Shown: positions 7,888 through 17,356, counted from the first letter of the stretch. The stretch is DNA of 64,000 bases from Pseudomonas sp. TMP9 (GCF_037943105.1 NZ_CP149803.1:3638001-3702000), one strand, 5' to 3'. Made by a program: numbers and translations. Notes: generated by a model not told the origin, from the letters alone.

Positions 7888-9101
7888 AGATGCACGTCCT
7901 TGATCGTGATATTCCCTGACAGGCTATAAGCGGCTGGGCCTTCTTCCCTGCGGACTTGCAGCCGTTTAGCGCCACGCACAATCTTGGATTGCGCAGCATC
8001 GAGCAGATAGATCAACCAACCGGCGTCTTCGATGGCAGAGAACTCGGCGTGCTGGCGCTTCCATGCCAGTGCCGACATTGGAGTGCCTGATGCCATGGCT
8101 ACGCGATAGAAGCGTTCGAATGCTGCCCTAGCCGGTGGAACCTCAAGATGAACCTCTTTTGCTGGGCCGTCAGGCTGAAGGGTGCCAGCGGTGCGCCCGC
8201 TTGGGGTGGCGATTGGCGTGCTTGCAGGTATTGAAAGCGCTATATCCACCAGCGCAGCTCTTGTTTGCGGGCAAGACAGGTCTGGTAGCGACTTGATGCG
8301 CGACCCCGGTATCCGCAGAGCCCATTCAGGAAGCACCCGAAGCCCCTCTTCATCAGGCGGTGTCCAGTCTGGGTTAGAGCGCATGAAGTAGGCGAATGTG
8401 CGTATCCGCCCCGCTGCGGCATCGATGTCGCGAAAGCTAAACAGGAACTTCTTGAGGATGTCGGTTACTTCAAGACAGGTTGAGCGCCAGCCGGTTACCA
8501 ACGCCAGCACCTGTTGCTGATAGGACGTGTGTAGAGAGGTCAGCATGGGGCTGTCATCTAGCAGGCCGGTAATAGCATCACCAGCAAGCGTTTCGATGAC
8601 CGATTGCACCCTCTCTGTACGGGTCAAGTAAAATTCGTTCTGGCGCTGCTTCTCGGCGACTGTCCTGACATCGGCAAATTTGTTTTCAGCGACGGCACGC
8701 AAGCCAAGCAAGTCGTTTGATAGCTGTTCAGCCAGCTCAAAAACAGCCTCATCAAAATCCGTTTCGTACTCATCGATCTCGGCAATACGTCCTTCCGAGC
8801 TGGCGTTAGTGAATCCCTCGATCAGGATTTTAAGCCGGTCGATCTGATCCGTATAATTTGCGCCAATTTCATAGCGCCGCTGACGCTGGGAATAGTCATC
8901 TAGATGGCGTTTAAGGCTGGTGTTTAGCCGGAACTCGCCATGGATTTTCGGCTTTAACACCCTGGCATTCTGAAGACGCTGTATTGCCGCCTTGTTATCG
9001 TCCGTGCGCAGCACGCCGCCATTGCAATATGCCTCCGCAATCAAAGCACGGTTCGAGCTGAGCAGGCCGATGTAGCCGGCGATGTCATCTGCGGCACTCA
9101 T
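7872..9101 (-). CDS. JetA/MksF-like kleisin-type subunit
   Basis: A 409-residue mostly helical cytoplasmic protein. Its N-terminus looks winged-helix-like and its middle (~80-200) is helical and charged, consistent with a MukF/MksF-type kleisin that bridges the SMC heads. No catalytic motif is visible. It overlaps the previous gene by four bases (ATGA) and the next by 16 bp, so translation is coupled. The identification comes mainly from position between a MukE-like and a Toprim gene in an SMC operon; sequence evidence alone is weak. Confidence 0.6.
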   Translation of the reverse strand: MSAADDIAGYIGLLSSNRALIAEAYCNGGVLRTDDNKAAIQRLQNARVLKPKIHGEFRLNTSLKRHLDDYSQRQRRYEIGANYTDQIDRLKILIEGFTNASSEGRIAEIDEYETDFDEAVFELAEQLSNDLLGLRAVAENKFADVRTVAEKQRQNEFYLTRTERVQSVIETLAGDAITGLLDDSPMLTSLHTSYQQQVLALVTGWRSTCLEVTDILKKFLFSFRDIDAAAGRIRTFAYFMRSNPDWTPPDEEGLRVLPEWALRIPGSRIKSLPDLSCPQTRAALVDIALSIPASTPIATPSGRTAGTLQPDGPAKEVHLEVPPARAAFERFYRVAMASGTPMSALAWKRQHAEFSAIEDAGWLIYLLDAAQSKIVRGAKRLQVRREEGPAAYSLSGNITIKDVHLWTKA

Positions 9102-9718
9102 AACAGGCTGGGCTCACTGACTGGCACGCCATCATCTATTGCTGCGACTGAATCATGCTCCATCAGGAAGTCGATAGTTTCCCTGAACAGCTCGATCTTG
9201 CCGGTGACCTGATACAGCTCCCGCTCTGGGTTGCTCAGATACAAATACCCATGGGAAACGAAGTGCTTGAGAATCTTCGTCAGCCTTGCTCGGTCAGTAC
9301 CGTCATTGGACGGTGAAAGCATGGTGGCAAGAGTCTGCAACTCATTGCGGAAGCTGGGGCTGGCGTCGATGGCTGCCATCAACTTGCTGGCTTCAATTAC
9401 GGAGCCTGGCATCAGGTAGTCATCGTTGCGCATGGCGCGCATCAGTAAGTCCATGAAGTAAACCAGCGGCCGATCAACCTGTTTGATTTCTTTGAAGACC
9501 TCCTTCGCCACCTTACGTGTCTCTGTGGATCCAGCCATACAGGCGGCATAGAAGGCGCTACGTCTTTGCGTTTGCGCCAGCTTTAGATTAATTCGCTGAA
9601 GGTGGGCGCTGACATCCTGTGCGTTGGCAGGATCGCTCAGGAAAGTATGTCCATCAGGATTGGATATGGCGCAGATAACCTCACCTGCTAATAGGCCGCG
9701 CACAACCTCACTGAACAT
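9098..9718 (-). CDS. JetB/MksE-like (MukE-type) subunit
   Basis: The start at ATG 9718 is favoured: AGGAAGG lies upstream, and the 11-bp overlap with the ATPase gene couples the two. The product is 206 residues, beginning MFSEVVRGLLAGEVIC, and is helical. Its second half (~120-190) resembles a tandem winged-helix MukE fold (LTKILKHFVSHGYLYLSNPERELYQVTGKIELF). It would bind the kleisin and DNA beneath the SMC heads. No enzymatic motif is present. The longer frame to 9772 lies entirely within the ATPase gene. Confidence 0.65.
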   Translation of the reverse strand: MFSEVVRGLLAGEVICAISNPDGHTFLSDPANAQDVSAHLQRINLKLAQTQRRSAFYAACMAGSTETRKVAKEVFKEIKQVDRPLVYFMDLLMRAMRNDDYLMPGSVIEASKLMAAIDASPSFRNELQTLATMLSPSNDGTDRARLTKILKHFVSHGYLYLSNPERELYQVTGKIELFRETIDFLMEHDSVAAIDDGVPVSEPSLL

Positions 9719-12700
9719 GGGCGAATTCCTTCCTGAGGGCTGCTGGTTCCGTATACAGCCTGTCATCGTCAATGATCACCGAAGACAATCGACGGTCTGG
9801 CTCAACTGTGTAGCGGTGCGCGAAGAGCGACAGCGTGTCGGGGTCTGGATCAGGGAATGCACTGACAAGGGTGATGTTGTTGCGCTTCAGCAGTGCCAGC
9901 AGTTGAAACACATTACCTGCAGATAAATCCTTCAATTCATCCAGCGCCCAGGTGATATTCAAGGTATTGGAATCGCCTCGAATACGGTTAATGAAGCCGA
10001 TGAAGATGGTTGTCAGAACCAAGTACGAAAGCCCATTAGACGATACCTCTTTGAGGTCGGATGCCTTCTTGAAGAACCGCCTGTTGCCGTTCTCTACAAC
10101 CTCCCCTTGTATTCGGATCAAGCTATTGAAGTCGGCACGGATGCCTGTTTTAACATCCCAGAAGCCCAGCAGCCGTTCGACATTTTGCGCGAACTCAGCG
10201 GATGGAAGTTCGGATGAATCACCAAGGGATAGTGCCTCGCGAGACTGGAACATCTCTTCAACAACACTCCAGTATTCTTTCTCTGCGATTGTCGAGATGA
10301 TTTCAACGCCGACATGAGAAATGCTTTCAAACGCAAGGCTGCGGTCGAGGCCAGTTTGCAGCTCACGGTTGAACTGATTCACACGCCGATGGAAGCTGGA
10401 CATCTTGGCGTGGAAACCCTTTATCTCGCCAGCAATCATTGATGATTCGGATATCAGTAGACGCCGATATTCAGTGTGGGCTCCCGCGTACCATGCAGAT
10501 AATGGCGCCACCCATTCCCTGCATGGCCTTGGGTAGTCGGTTGGTATGGCTTGCTCGATGTACTGTTTGGGTGCCCGACCCTTGAAACCCTCGTAAACCT
10601 CTCTTACGCCGCGCGCCACTGCGGCTTCTAGGTCGATTTCTTTATGAAGCTGCCTATTGGCTTGCGCGTTAAGCATGTCGAGCGTCCACGCGGGATCATA
10701 AGCAGGCGTTAGAGCGCTTGGGCGGTTCTCTAAATCGCTTATGCGGCGTCCAGCAGTCTCTACGGCGCCATTCAGCGCTTTCAGCTCTTTCTCTCGCTTG
10801 GTGATGCTGACACCAAGTTCGGTTGAGCGAATATCCCAAGCCTCTTTCTCATCCTGAAGCTTGGCAGCAATTTCGGTTTGCAAGACGCGCAGGCGCTCAC
10901 CTTCGCGAACATGCTCTTTATGTTTAGGCCATTCATCGCGGCACCAGTGCCGCCAATAACCAACATCTCTAGCCCAAGTTTCAGCATTACGAATAGCCGT
11001 TTTGGCGGTTTCAATCTGGGCCTCGATCGCAGCAAGCGCTGAAGTATCCACACCTTGCGCGCTCAGTAGCTGATCCCGGTCACTGTCATATCCGGCGAAC
11101 TTGGCCTGAAGCGAGTTTTCAACAAGTGTAAGGCCGTTCAAAATCGATTTAACATCGTGGCTGCATTCAGCCTTCAGAGCATCCTTTTTGGCAGAAAAAT
11201 CAGCAATAATGGATTTTCGCTCTCGCTCTGTGTCGCCTTTATGCTGAATCAGAGCAGCAGTAGCATCGCTGCGGGCCTGCCTCGCTACACGCAGATGCTC
11301 TTTTGCGCTGTCATGTGCCTCGGTTTTGCTTTTGGCAACAAGAGCGCCTGCGGCCTGCCTGTCAGCATCGGCGGCAGTAACAGTCAAACCAAGCGTTTGC
11401 ACATGACGCTTCTGCTTGTCCCTTGCTGTTTCAGCTTCTTTGAGTGCATCACCGATGCGCTTCAGTTCAATTACGGCAAGCCTGTGCGTCTCGGTAGCAG
11501 CGCCGGCAGCTGCCTGCGCTCGCTCTAAGGCCTGTTGAGCCACCGTCACGTCTGCTGATGGGTGAGCTTCCAAATAATCGAGGTTGAGAGACAGCCCGTA
11601 CACACCATTGACGTAATCGGAGACGGATGGGGCCAGATCGGTTCGCTCAAGGATGTCACCGCGAATGACTTTAGCGATTGACGATGACCATGCTGCCGGG
11701 CATTCGTCCCGCAAAAACCGTAACAAAGTTCCATCGCCAGGATTGAGCTGGCGCTTGCAGTCCTCCATGTAGGCGTTCGCCTCGATAACCGCCCGATCAA
11801 GAACACCAATCTTGCGCTCCTGATCACTGAAGTGAGTCCGGACTGTGAGATAGCTTTTTTCAAGCGCCGTGAGTGTTTCCTGTCCTAATCGGACTGTCTC
11901 GCGGGCGACTTCCAGTGCTTCTCGCTTCTGTTCAAGAAGCTCAACCAGCTCGGGATCAGCCTGCGGACTTTTCTCTGCAACCTCGCGCCGGGCAAACTCT
12001 TCGATTGCGGACTGTAGGCGCTCGTCCAGCACCATTCGCTTAACATCCGCCTCAGCGCGCGCGGCGTCATCCGCCTGCATCTGGGCTTCGTTAATGCGTT
12101 CAATGGCCTTATCGCAAGCCGCAAGCAGTTCTTTCTCGCGGGTCATGGCAACTTCTTTTGCGATATTGAACTCGGCCTGATCTTCGTTCTTCAGCCGGTC
12201 ATAACGCTCAGTGACCTCCCTAGACTCGCCAATAAGAATTCCGTGACGCTCTTTCAAGCTGTCTAGATTTGATTTCTGGTCTTGGAGCCCATCTACGCAT
12301 CGTGCTTTGTCTTGTATTTCAGAAGACTCGTAGTCAATAAAGCGCTTATTAAGTTGTGCCGCTGCGGCTTCAGCTGCGCTGGCAGCCTGGTTCGCATCAC
12401 CGTGCTTGTCGCGCAAGTTGGTTCGGGCCTGATCGTATTGATCTCGCTCGTTATGGAGGGTTTTCGTCAGGTGAACTAGCGCAGCATTGGCTTCTACCAC
12501 CTTCCCCTCAAGATGATTTTTCAAACTGGCATATTTTGCGCGAATCTCTGCAAGCGCATCGTCAATAGCCATAAGGTCTGATTCGGATTCTTCAACGGCA
12601 GCCATTCGAGGCTCCAGCTTCATTACCGCAACATAAGCGTTGTAATCACTAGTCCATCCTTCGATCTTGCTCCGATCCTGTGAGATCGAGATGCTGCCAG

Positions 12701-13421
12701 CCCCGCTATCGAAGCCAGCGTGCCCATCGGAAACACAATTGACGACCATGCTCTGAAGGTCTGAAAAGTTGGTTTCTCTGCGGAACATGCCTGTGACAAT
12801 CTTTTCGATCTGCCGCAAGGGCTGTTGCGAAAAGGAGTAGTCCTGCACCAACTGCTTGATCTCGCGCTGGCGCTGCCGGTCAGAAGTAGGGAATACCGCG
12901 CCCTGGATGATTGCGCGATATTCAGAAATCGTTTCAATTTGGCGATCTGCAAAAATAACGCCGGAAAGCTTGAGGTGGGCCTTCAGGTTCTGTGCTGTCA
13001 CAAGATCGGTGTCGGACGTTTTGAACATCGACTCATTAAAGCCTCCCCGTACAAACCTGTAGCTCAGTTTCTCCCCGCTCCCCGTTGAGTAACAGACCAC
13101 AAGTCGCAGCGATCCATCAGCTCGGGAATACTCGAAACAGATGTAAGAGGTCGTCCTTGGCAGGTAGTAATCGATAAAGCTGTCTTTACCTGCGTTCACC
13201 TTCACGATTTCACTTGGGCTTTCCCCGTAGAACAACGGCAGGAGCTGCAAGTACGAGGTTTTGCCACGGCCATTGATCCCGGTCAGCACTGCGCCACCGT
13301 CAAGGCGCATTTCGACGATCCGGCCGGGGCTCAGTGAGTCCACGAGGATAAGCCGAAGCAGTCTCGAGCCTAGGCCCGAGACGCTGCCAGTTTGCATAGT
13401 GCCCGTCGTGGAATCTGTCAT
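9708..13421 (-). CDS. JetC/MksB-like SMC ATPase
   Basis: A 1237-residue SMC-type ATPase, first gene of the operon. Walker A is GINGRGKTS at residues 48-56 (K54), preceded by LRLILVDSLSPGRI as in MukB/JetC N-heads. Long charged coiled-coil arms fill ~270-500 and ~610-860 around a central hinge-like region. The C-head has an SNGLS signature segment and Walker B ITWALDEL (D and E near 1161-1162). Such proteins dimerise and extrude DNA loops; in Wadjet this detects small circular plasmids. The gene order here (ATPase first) differs from canonical jetABCD. About 120 bp separate it from the upstream recombinase gene, room for its own promoter, though I see no clear -35/-10 pair. Confidence 0.82.
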   Translation of the reverse strand: MTDSTTGTMQTGSVSGLGSRLLRLILVDSLSPGRIVEMRLDGGAVLTGINGRGKTSYLQLLPLFYGESPSEIVKVNAGKDSFIDYYLPRTTSYICFEYSRADGSLRLVVCYSTGSGEKLSYRFVRGGFNESMFKTSDTDLVTAQNLKAHLKLSGVIFADRQIETISEYRAIIQGAVFPTSDRQRQREIKQLVQDYSFSQQPLRQIEKIVTGMFRRETNFSDLQSMVVNCVSDGHAGFDSGAGSISISQDRSKIEGWTSDYNAYVAVMKLEPRMAAVEESESDLMAIDDALAEIRAKYASLKNHLEGKVVEANAALVHLTKTLHNERDQYDQARTNLRDKHGDANQAASAAEAAAAQLNKRFIDYESSEIQDKARCVDGLQDQKSNLDSLKERHGILIGESREVTERYDRLKNEDQAEFNIAKEVAMTREKELLAACDKAIERINEAQMQADDAARAEADVKRMVLDERLQSAIEEFARREVAEKSPQADPELVELLEQKREALEVARETVRLGQETLTALEKSYLTVRTHFSDQERKIGVLDRAVIEANAYMEDCKRQLNPGDGTLLRFLRDECPAAWSSSIAKVIRGDILERTDLAPSVSDYVNGVYGLSLNLDYLEAHPSADVTVAQQALERAQAAAGAATETHRLAVIELKRIGDALKEAETARDKQKRHVQTLGLTVTAADADRQAAGALVAKSKTEAHDSAKEHLRVARQARSDATAALIQHKGDTERERKSIIADFSAKKDALKAECSHDVKSILNGLTLVENSLQAKFAGYDSDRDQLLSAQGVDTSALAAIEAQIETAKTAIRNAETWARDVGYWRHWCRDEWPKHKEHVREGERLRVLQTEIAAKLQDEKEAWDIRSTELGVSITKREKELKALNGAVETAGRRISDLENRPSALTPAYDPAWTLDMLNAQANRQLHKEIDLEAAVARGVREVYEGFKGRAPKQYIEQAIPTDYPRPCREWVAPLSAWYAGAHTEYRRLLISESSMIAGEIKGFHAKMSSFHRRVNQFNRELQTGLDRSLAFESISHVGVEIISTIAEKEYWSVVEEMFQSREALSLGDSSELPSAEFAQNVERLLGFWDVKTGIRADFNSLIRIQGEVVENGNRRFFKKASDLKEVSSNGLSYLVLTTIFIGFINRIRGDSNTLNITWALDELKDLSAGNVFQLLALLKRNNITLVSAFPDPDPDTLSLFAHRYTVEPDRRLSSVIIDDDRLYTEPAALRKEFAHVQ

Positions 13422-13543
13422 AAATATCCCTATCTGAATGGTGGCGCGCAGCTACTGCTGAGGCATGCCTAATTATCAATACTTGATCATCCGAGGCTCG
13501 GATGAAATCACAGTCCATGCACTGCCAGTGCCGCGCCTACAGG

Positions 13544-14575
13544 TTACCGACGTTTAGTTTTTAAGGCAGGGGACTCATTTGCAAAAAGATGCTTCGGGTC
13601 TCGCACCTCTCCGCGCAGTGCACGGTCCGCCTCTACTGCCAGCAAAGTGGTTCGCCCAGCGTGCCCATTTCGCGCCGAACCGTACCGGCTTTTGCTTGCA
13701 CGACTGACATGGCCTAGCGCTAGAGAGATTGAGTCAGGATCGGCTTTTTGCGCTTTCAAATCCCCCGCAAATGCATGCCGCAGGCTGTATGCACTAACGC
13801 CTTGAAACCCCAGTTTCTGAGCGGCTGCAGCAATAGCTTTTTGAAGGCCAAGGCCCTGTTTGGGCGCCACTGAAATTTGCCCGCCTTTACTCACAACCGC
13901 TTGGCGAAGTTTTTCGGCAATTCCGCCTCGGAGGGTTAGGCGCCGCCACGCTTGGCCTGCATCAGTGTTATCGCTAACTTTGGCCCCCTGAATTAATATC
14001 TCCAGGCTACTGTCCGGCAGAGCTCGTAGCTCAACCGGCTTTCCTAGCTCCTCTGGCCTGGCGCCGGTAAGCACCATTATTGCGCAATGCAGTTGATGTT
14101 TAGATGCAATGGCCTCTAATAACTGGTTGCGCCAATTGCTGGGCAATCCGGCTAGCGAACGCCGTTTAGCCTTTGAGTTTTCACGTTGCTTTTGGGGGAG
14201 ATTGTATTGCTCCTGACTCAGCAGTTGAGCTGCATAGTTTCTAGCCAGCACTCGTGCGGCTGCGCGATCCTCGGCTGTGGGGGCGTACTCTGATTCGCGT
14301 AATGCCTCGGACAACCAATAAGCCATCGACACGCGCCAGGCAGCCCTCAATGTAGCTGGGTTGCGTAACTGTCGAGCCGTCGCGTAATCATGCCAGTGAG
14401 CACCATCTAGGCGCAGCATAATGCGTCGATATTCAGCCTTGGTGGAGTCAGCTAGACCGCTATATCGGTCTAAAATCGGATTGGCGATTGCTCGGAGTTC
14501 ACCTCTGTCTGACGGCGCAACGGGGGTCGCAGAGTTCTTTGTTGAGCTGTCTACATTTTTAGCTGGTCGCCTCAT
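13544..14575 (-). CDS. Tyrosine recombinase (phage integrase family)
   Basis: A 343-residue site-specific recombinase. Catalytic residues are visible in order: R in TGARPEELGK, the RH pair in YSLRHAFAGDL, H in ALGHVSRAS and the nucleophile Y in KSRYGSARNG. The N-terminal ~130 residues look like a core-binding SAM-like domain. It is distinct from the P4-type integrase at the island's right end and lies just upstream of, and in the same direction as, the SMC operon. It could move that cargo separately or be a remnant of an older element. A perfect inverted repeat lies ~85 bp upstream of its start. Confidence 0.88.
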   Translation of the reverse strand: MRRPAKNVDSSTKNSATPVAPSDRGELRAIANPILDRYSGLADSTKAEYRRIMLRLDGAHWHDYATARQLRNPATLRAAWRVSMAYWLSEALRESEYAPTAEDRAAARVLARNYAAQLLSQEQYNLPQKQRENSKAKRRSLAGLPSNWRNQLLEAIASKHQLHCAIMVLTGARPEELGKPVELRALPDSSLEILIQGAKVSDNTDAGQAWRRLTLRGGIAEKLRQAVVSKGGQISVAPKQGLGLQKAIAAAAQKLGFQGVSAYSLRHAFAGDLKAQKADPDSISLALGHVSRASKSRYGSARNGHAGRTTLLAVEADRALRGEVRDPKHLFANESPALKTKRR

Positions 14576-14658
14576 AAATCCTCCTGATTACCCCGATTGC
14601 GTCTCTTTCTACGCTGCGCTCCGCCAGCCGCAATTGCCGCACAAATATTGCTTGCCCT

Positions 14659-14695
14659 CCCATTTTTGGCCGCCATTCTGGCCGCCAAAAATGGG
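14659..14695. repeat. Perfect 12-bp inverted repeat upstream of recombinase gene
   Basis: Arms CCCATTTTTGGC (14659-14670) and GCCAAAAATGGG (14684-14695) are exact complements around a 13-bp centre that also repeats GGCCGCC. There is no T-run, so it is not an ordinary terminator. Its position 84 bp before the recombinase start suggests an operator or a recombination site (inference). Confidence 0.6.
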
Positions 14696-14796
14696 TAAAT
14701 AATTCTCGGGTTAGCACGCGCCCTATTCGATTTGTCTGACATTAAACAAGGCGCTCTGCTATGCGTTCGTATATATAAAAGAGGCGGTTGCAGGAG

Positions 14797-15881
14797 CTGA
14801 GTGCAACACGGTTAATGAATTGAAGTCGGAGCATCATGCCGCATTGTCATGGCTGCTTGCATCACCTCGCCCATAACTTCGATGGGGCACTTGAAGTCGA
14901 AGCGCTTACGCGGCCGCATGTTCAGTTGCAGAGCGATGGCATCCAACTCTGCCTGGCTGTGTACCGACAGGTCTGTGCCTTTGGGCAGGTACTGGCGGAT
15001 CAGGCCATTGATGTTTTCGTTGCTACCTCGCTGCCAAGGGCTATGAGGGTCACAGAAGAAGATCGCTACACCCGTTTTCTGGGTGATCTCAGCGTGCCGC
15101 GCCATCTCCCGTCCTTGGTCGTAGGTCATGCTCTTGCGCATCGCAAACGGCATGCCATTGAGCGCTGCACTGAAGCCCTCCATCGCCGAGGTCGCCGTCG
15201 CGTCGTTCATCTTCACCAGCATCAAGTAACCACTGGTGCGCTCCACCAACGTGCCTACAGATGAGGCGTTGGCTTTACCCTTGATCAAGTCGCCTTCCCA
15301 ATGCCCCGGCATAAGCCGGTCTTCGATTTCAGGGGGGCGCACGTGAATGCTGACCATTTCAGGGATCTGGCCGCGCCGATCCACGCCGCCAGAGCGCGGT
15401 CTGCGCGTCGTCTTGCTTTGGCGCAAGCAGATGATCAACTCCTTACGCAGCTCGCCGACCGGCAGGGCATAAATCGCGTTATAGATCGTCTCGCGACAGA
15501 CGTAGGCCTCTCTGAGGCTGGGAATATTCATGCTGCGCAGCTTGCCGGCAATCTGCTCGGGAGACAAACGCTCACGCAGCATATGGGTCACCAACGCGAA
15601 GCGCTCGCTACCCGGCAACAGCTTTCGCATCGGTCGACACACCTGCCGGCGGGCTTGCATCTGCTGTTGTGCCACCCGGGCCGAGTAGCCGCCACAGGCA
15701 CCTTGATTACGCCGCAACTCCCGGCTGATGGTCGAAGGGGATCGAGTGATCAAGCAGGCAATCTCGCGCAGGCTGAAGCCCTGGGCACGACCGATTTGAA
15801 TGGTGGCGCGCTCTTCAACGCTGAGTTCGGTATAAGACATAGGGGCAGCACCGTACCGGAAAGGTCAGGTGTTGCACTCAG
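14797..15881 (-). mobile_element. IS30-family insertion sequence (~1085 bp)
   Basis: The transposase gene is bracketed by terminal inverted repeats of which CTGAGTGCAACAC is exact at both ends (14797-14809 and 15869-15881). No clear target duplication is seen. It separates the tyrosine recombinase from the AlpA/primase module. Confidence 0.85.
14812..15840 (-). CDS. IS30-family transposase
   Basis: A 342-residue DDE transposase. The N-terminus MSYTELSVEERATIQIGRAQG and the adjacent HTH (SLREIACLITRSPSTISREL) are typical of IS30. The catalytic core shows GHWEGDLI (first D), MTYDQGREM (second D) and PWQRGSNENINGLIRQY (E). Full length and apparently intact. Confidence 0.96.
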   Translation of the reverse strand: MSYTELSVEERATIQIGRAQGFSLREIACLITRSPSTISRELRRNQGACGGYSARVAQQQMQARRQVCRPMRKLLPGSERFALVTHMLRERLSPEQIAGKLRSMNIPSLREAYVCRETIYNAIYALPVGELRKELIICLRQSKTTRRPRSGGVDRRGQIPEMVSIHVRPPEIEDRLMPGHWEGDLIKGKANASSVGTLVERTSGYLMLVKMNDATATSAMEGFSAALNGMPFAMRKSMTYDQGREMARHAEITQKTGVAIFFCDPHSPWQRGSNENINGLIRQYLPKGTDLSVHSQAELDAIALQLNMRPRKRFDFKCPIEVMGEVMQAAMTMRHDAPTSIH

Positions 15882-16254
15882 ATTTTGCGGCCGCCAGATT
15901 TATTAATTCGAGGTAATAGTTGGCTCAAAATGCTTGCTGTCTTCTGCGTGCCTACAGGCAGCATGCACCAAAAATATATTATTAATCAAATTATTTACTT
16001 CGTGAGCAATATGACAGGTTGATTGCTTAAAAAATAGGATGGATGGCGCTGCAGGCCTCGTATGCTTTGGTAGTTGCGATAGCACAACATATGCGTGAAA
16101 TAACTTTATTCTTATGCAATTGCGATAGCACAACATATAAAGTTCTTAATTAAAGAGAGATAAAAATAAAATTTGCTTATGCTGTTTGTTTGAGCTTTTA
16201 ATTTGTTTGCGCGCAGCAATCCAGATCAACCAAATTCAATAAAATAGGCTCTAC
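15882..16254. other. AT-rich intergenic region before alpA
   Basis: About 370 bp without a credible gene. It is clearly more AT-rich than the flanks and contains the 19-bp direct repeats at 16074-16138. It is the probable control region for the AlpA-primase-helicase genes. No confident -35/-10 pair could be chosen. Confidence 0.5.
16074..16138. repeat. Pair of 19-bp direct repeats upstream of alpA
   Basis: TTGCGATAGCACAACATAT occurs identically at 16074-16092 and 16120-16138, 46 bp start to start, roughly four to five helical turns. It lies 117-181 bp before alpA. It is a candidate binding site for a regulator such as AlpA or the island integrase (inference). Confidence 0.7.
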
Positions 16255-16470
16255 ATGAACTCAAACTTACAGATTATTCGCATAGCGGATGTCCAGCGGA
16301 TAACAACCCTACGGCGCTCGACCATATATAAAAAACTACACACCGACTCCACGTTTCCACGGCCAATTCAGCTGAGTGACAGCACCGCCCGAGGAGCGCC
16401 CATCGGGTTCGTTCTCGGCGAGGTTCTTCTGTGGATCGAATCCAGAATCTCTAAACGTGAGGGCAAATAA
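16255..16470 (+). CDS. AlpA-family phage/island regulator
   Basis: A 71-residue DNA-binding protein of the MerR-like AlpA family: IIRIADVQRITTLRRSTIYK is the characteristic HTH, followed by FPRPIQLS and a C-terminal helix containing LGEVLLWIESRI. In CP4-57-type elements AlpA activates the integrase/excision genes. It starts a run of tightly spaced genes: one base separates it from the primase. Confidence 0.88.
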   Translation: MNSNLQIIRIADVQRITTLRRSTIYKKLHTDSTFPRPIQLSDSTARGAPIGFVLGEVLLWIESRISKREGK

Positions 16471-16471
16471 A

Positions 16472-17356
16472 ATGCGCCGAGTTAGCCAGGACATGAGCGA
16501 TTTTCACTCCGCACTACAGTCGGTATTTGGCCGTCTCGATTGGTGGCCCATAGCTGATGGCGGCATCCAAAGGTTTCACGCTCCCGGCGACAGGCCGGGG
16601 TCTAAAAACGGTTGGTATTTAGTTTTCAGTGGCGATATTTCGGCAGGGTGTTTTGGCAGTTGGAAAACCGGTGTGACCACGTACTGGAGTAGCAGAACGA
16701 CGGGCGTCCCCCTTGAGCACGCTTTGATGCGCGAGCGTATCGATCAGGCCCGTCGGAAGGGGGAGACTGAGCGGCTGCAGCGCCAGGCGAGTGTTGCCGC
16801 ATCTGCGCGTCAGTTATGGGATGCAGCTGTTAGCGCTGACCCACATCATCCGTACCTGCTTGAAAAGCAATGCCCTCCAACTGGGCTGCGGCAATGTGAA
16901 AATTGGTTGCTAGTGCCGCTGTTTCTCGGAGGTGAAATCGTCAGCATGCAGCGCATAGGGCCTAATGGTAAAAAACTTTTTTTAGCGGGCGGTAGGACCA
17001 CGGGGGCAGCGGCAATGCTGGGCACAATTAATGCTGGAGAACCACTGTATATCTGTGAGGGCTGGGCGACAGGCAGCACTATCCATGCGGCAACTGGCGC
17101 TGCTGTAGCCTGCGCGATGAGTGCCAACAACCTGCTTGAGGTTGGCACGCATTTACGTAACCAGCATCCGAATAGCATCCTGATTGTAGCCGGCGACGAC
17201 GATCGCCAGACCGAGGGAAATCCGGGCCGTAGATTGGCTCAAATCGCGGCCCAGAAACTCGGTTGCGGTTTGGTTTTTCCGCCCTGGCCGGTGGATGCAC
17301 CGCTTCATCTGACCGATTTTAATGATCTGCGCCAGTGGCAGGAGGCCGGCATATGA
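16472..17356 (+). CDS. Toprim-domain primase-like protein
   Basis: The start at ATG 16472, one base after the alpA stop, gives 294 residues; ATG 16493 is an alternative. The C-terminal half is a Toprim domain: LYICEGWATGSTIHAATG holds the Glu, and ILIVAGDDDRQ the Asp pair, with the ending FNDLRQW as in phage-plasmid primases. The N-terminal part (WYLVFSGDISAGCFGSWKTG) matches the N-terminal region of P4-alpha-like primases. It probably primes island DNA replication together with the next gene, which it overlaps by four bases. Confidence 0.82.
   Translation: MRRVSQDMSDFHSALQSVFGRLDWWPIADGGIQRFHAPGDRPGSKNGWYLVFSGDISAGCFGSWKTGVTTYWSSRTTGVPLEHALMRERIDQARRKGETERLQRQASVAASARQLWDAAVSADPHHPYLLEKQCPPTGLRQCENWLLVPLFLGGEIVSMQRIGPNGKKLFLAGGRTTGAAAMLGTINAGEPLYICEGWATGSTIHAATGAAVACAMSANNLLEVGTHLRNQHPNSILIVAGDDDRQTEGNPGRRLAQIAAQKLGCGLVFPPWPVDAPLHLTDFNDLRQWQEAGI

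Noticed and set aside
15903..16136. Small gene on the minus strand
   Set aside because: Composition is non-coding, there is no ribosome site, and the region contains the direct repeats.
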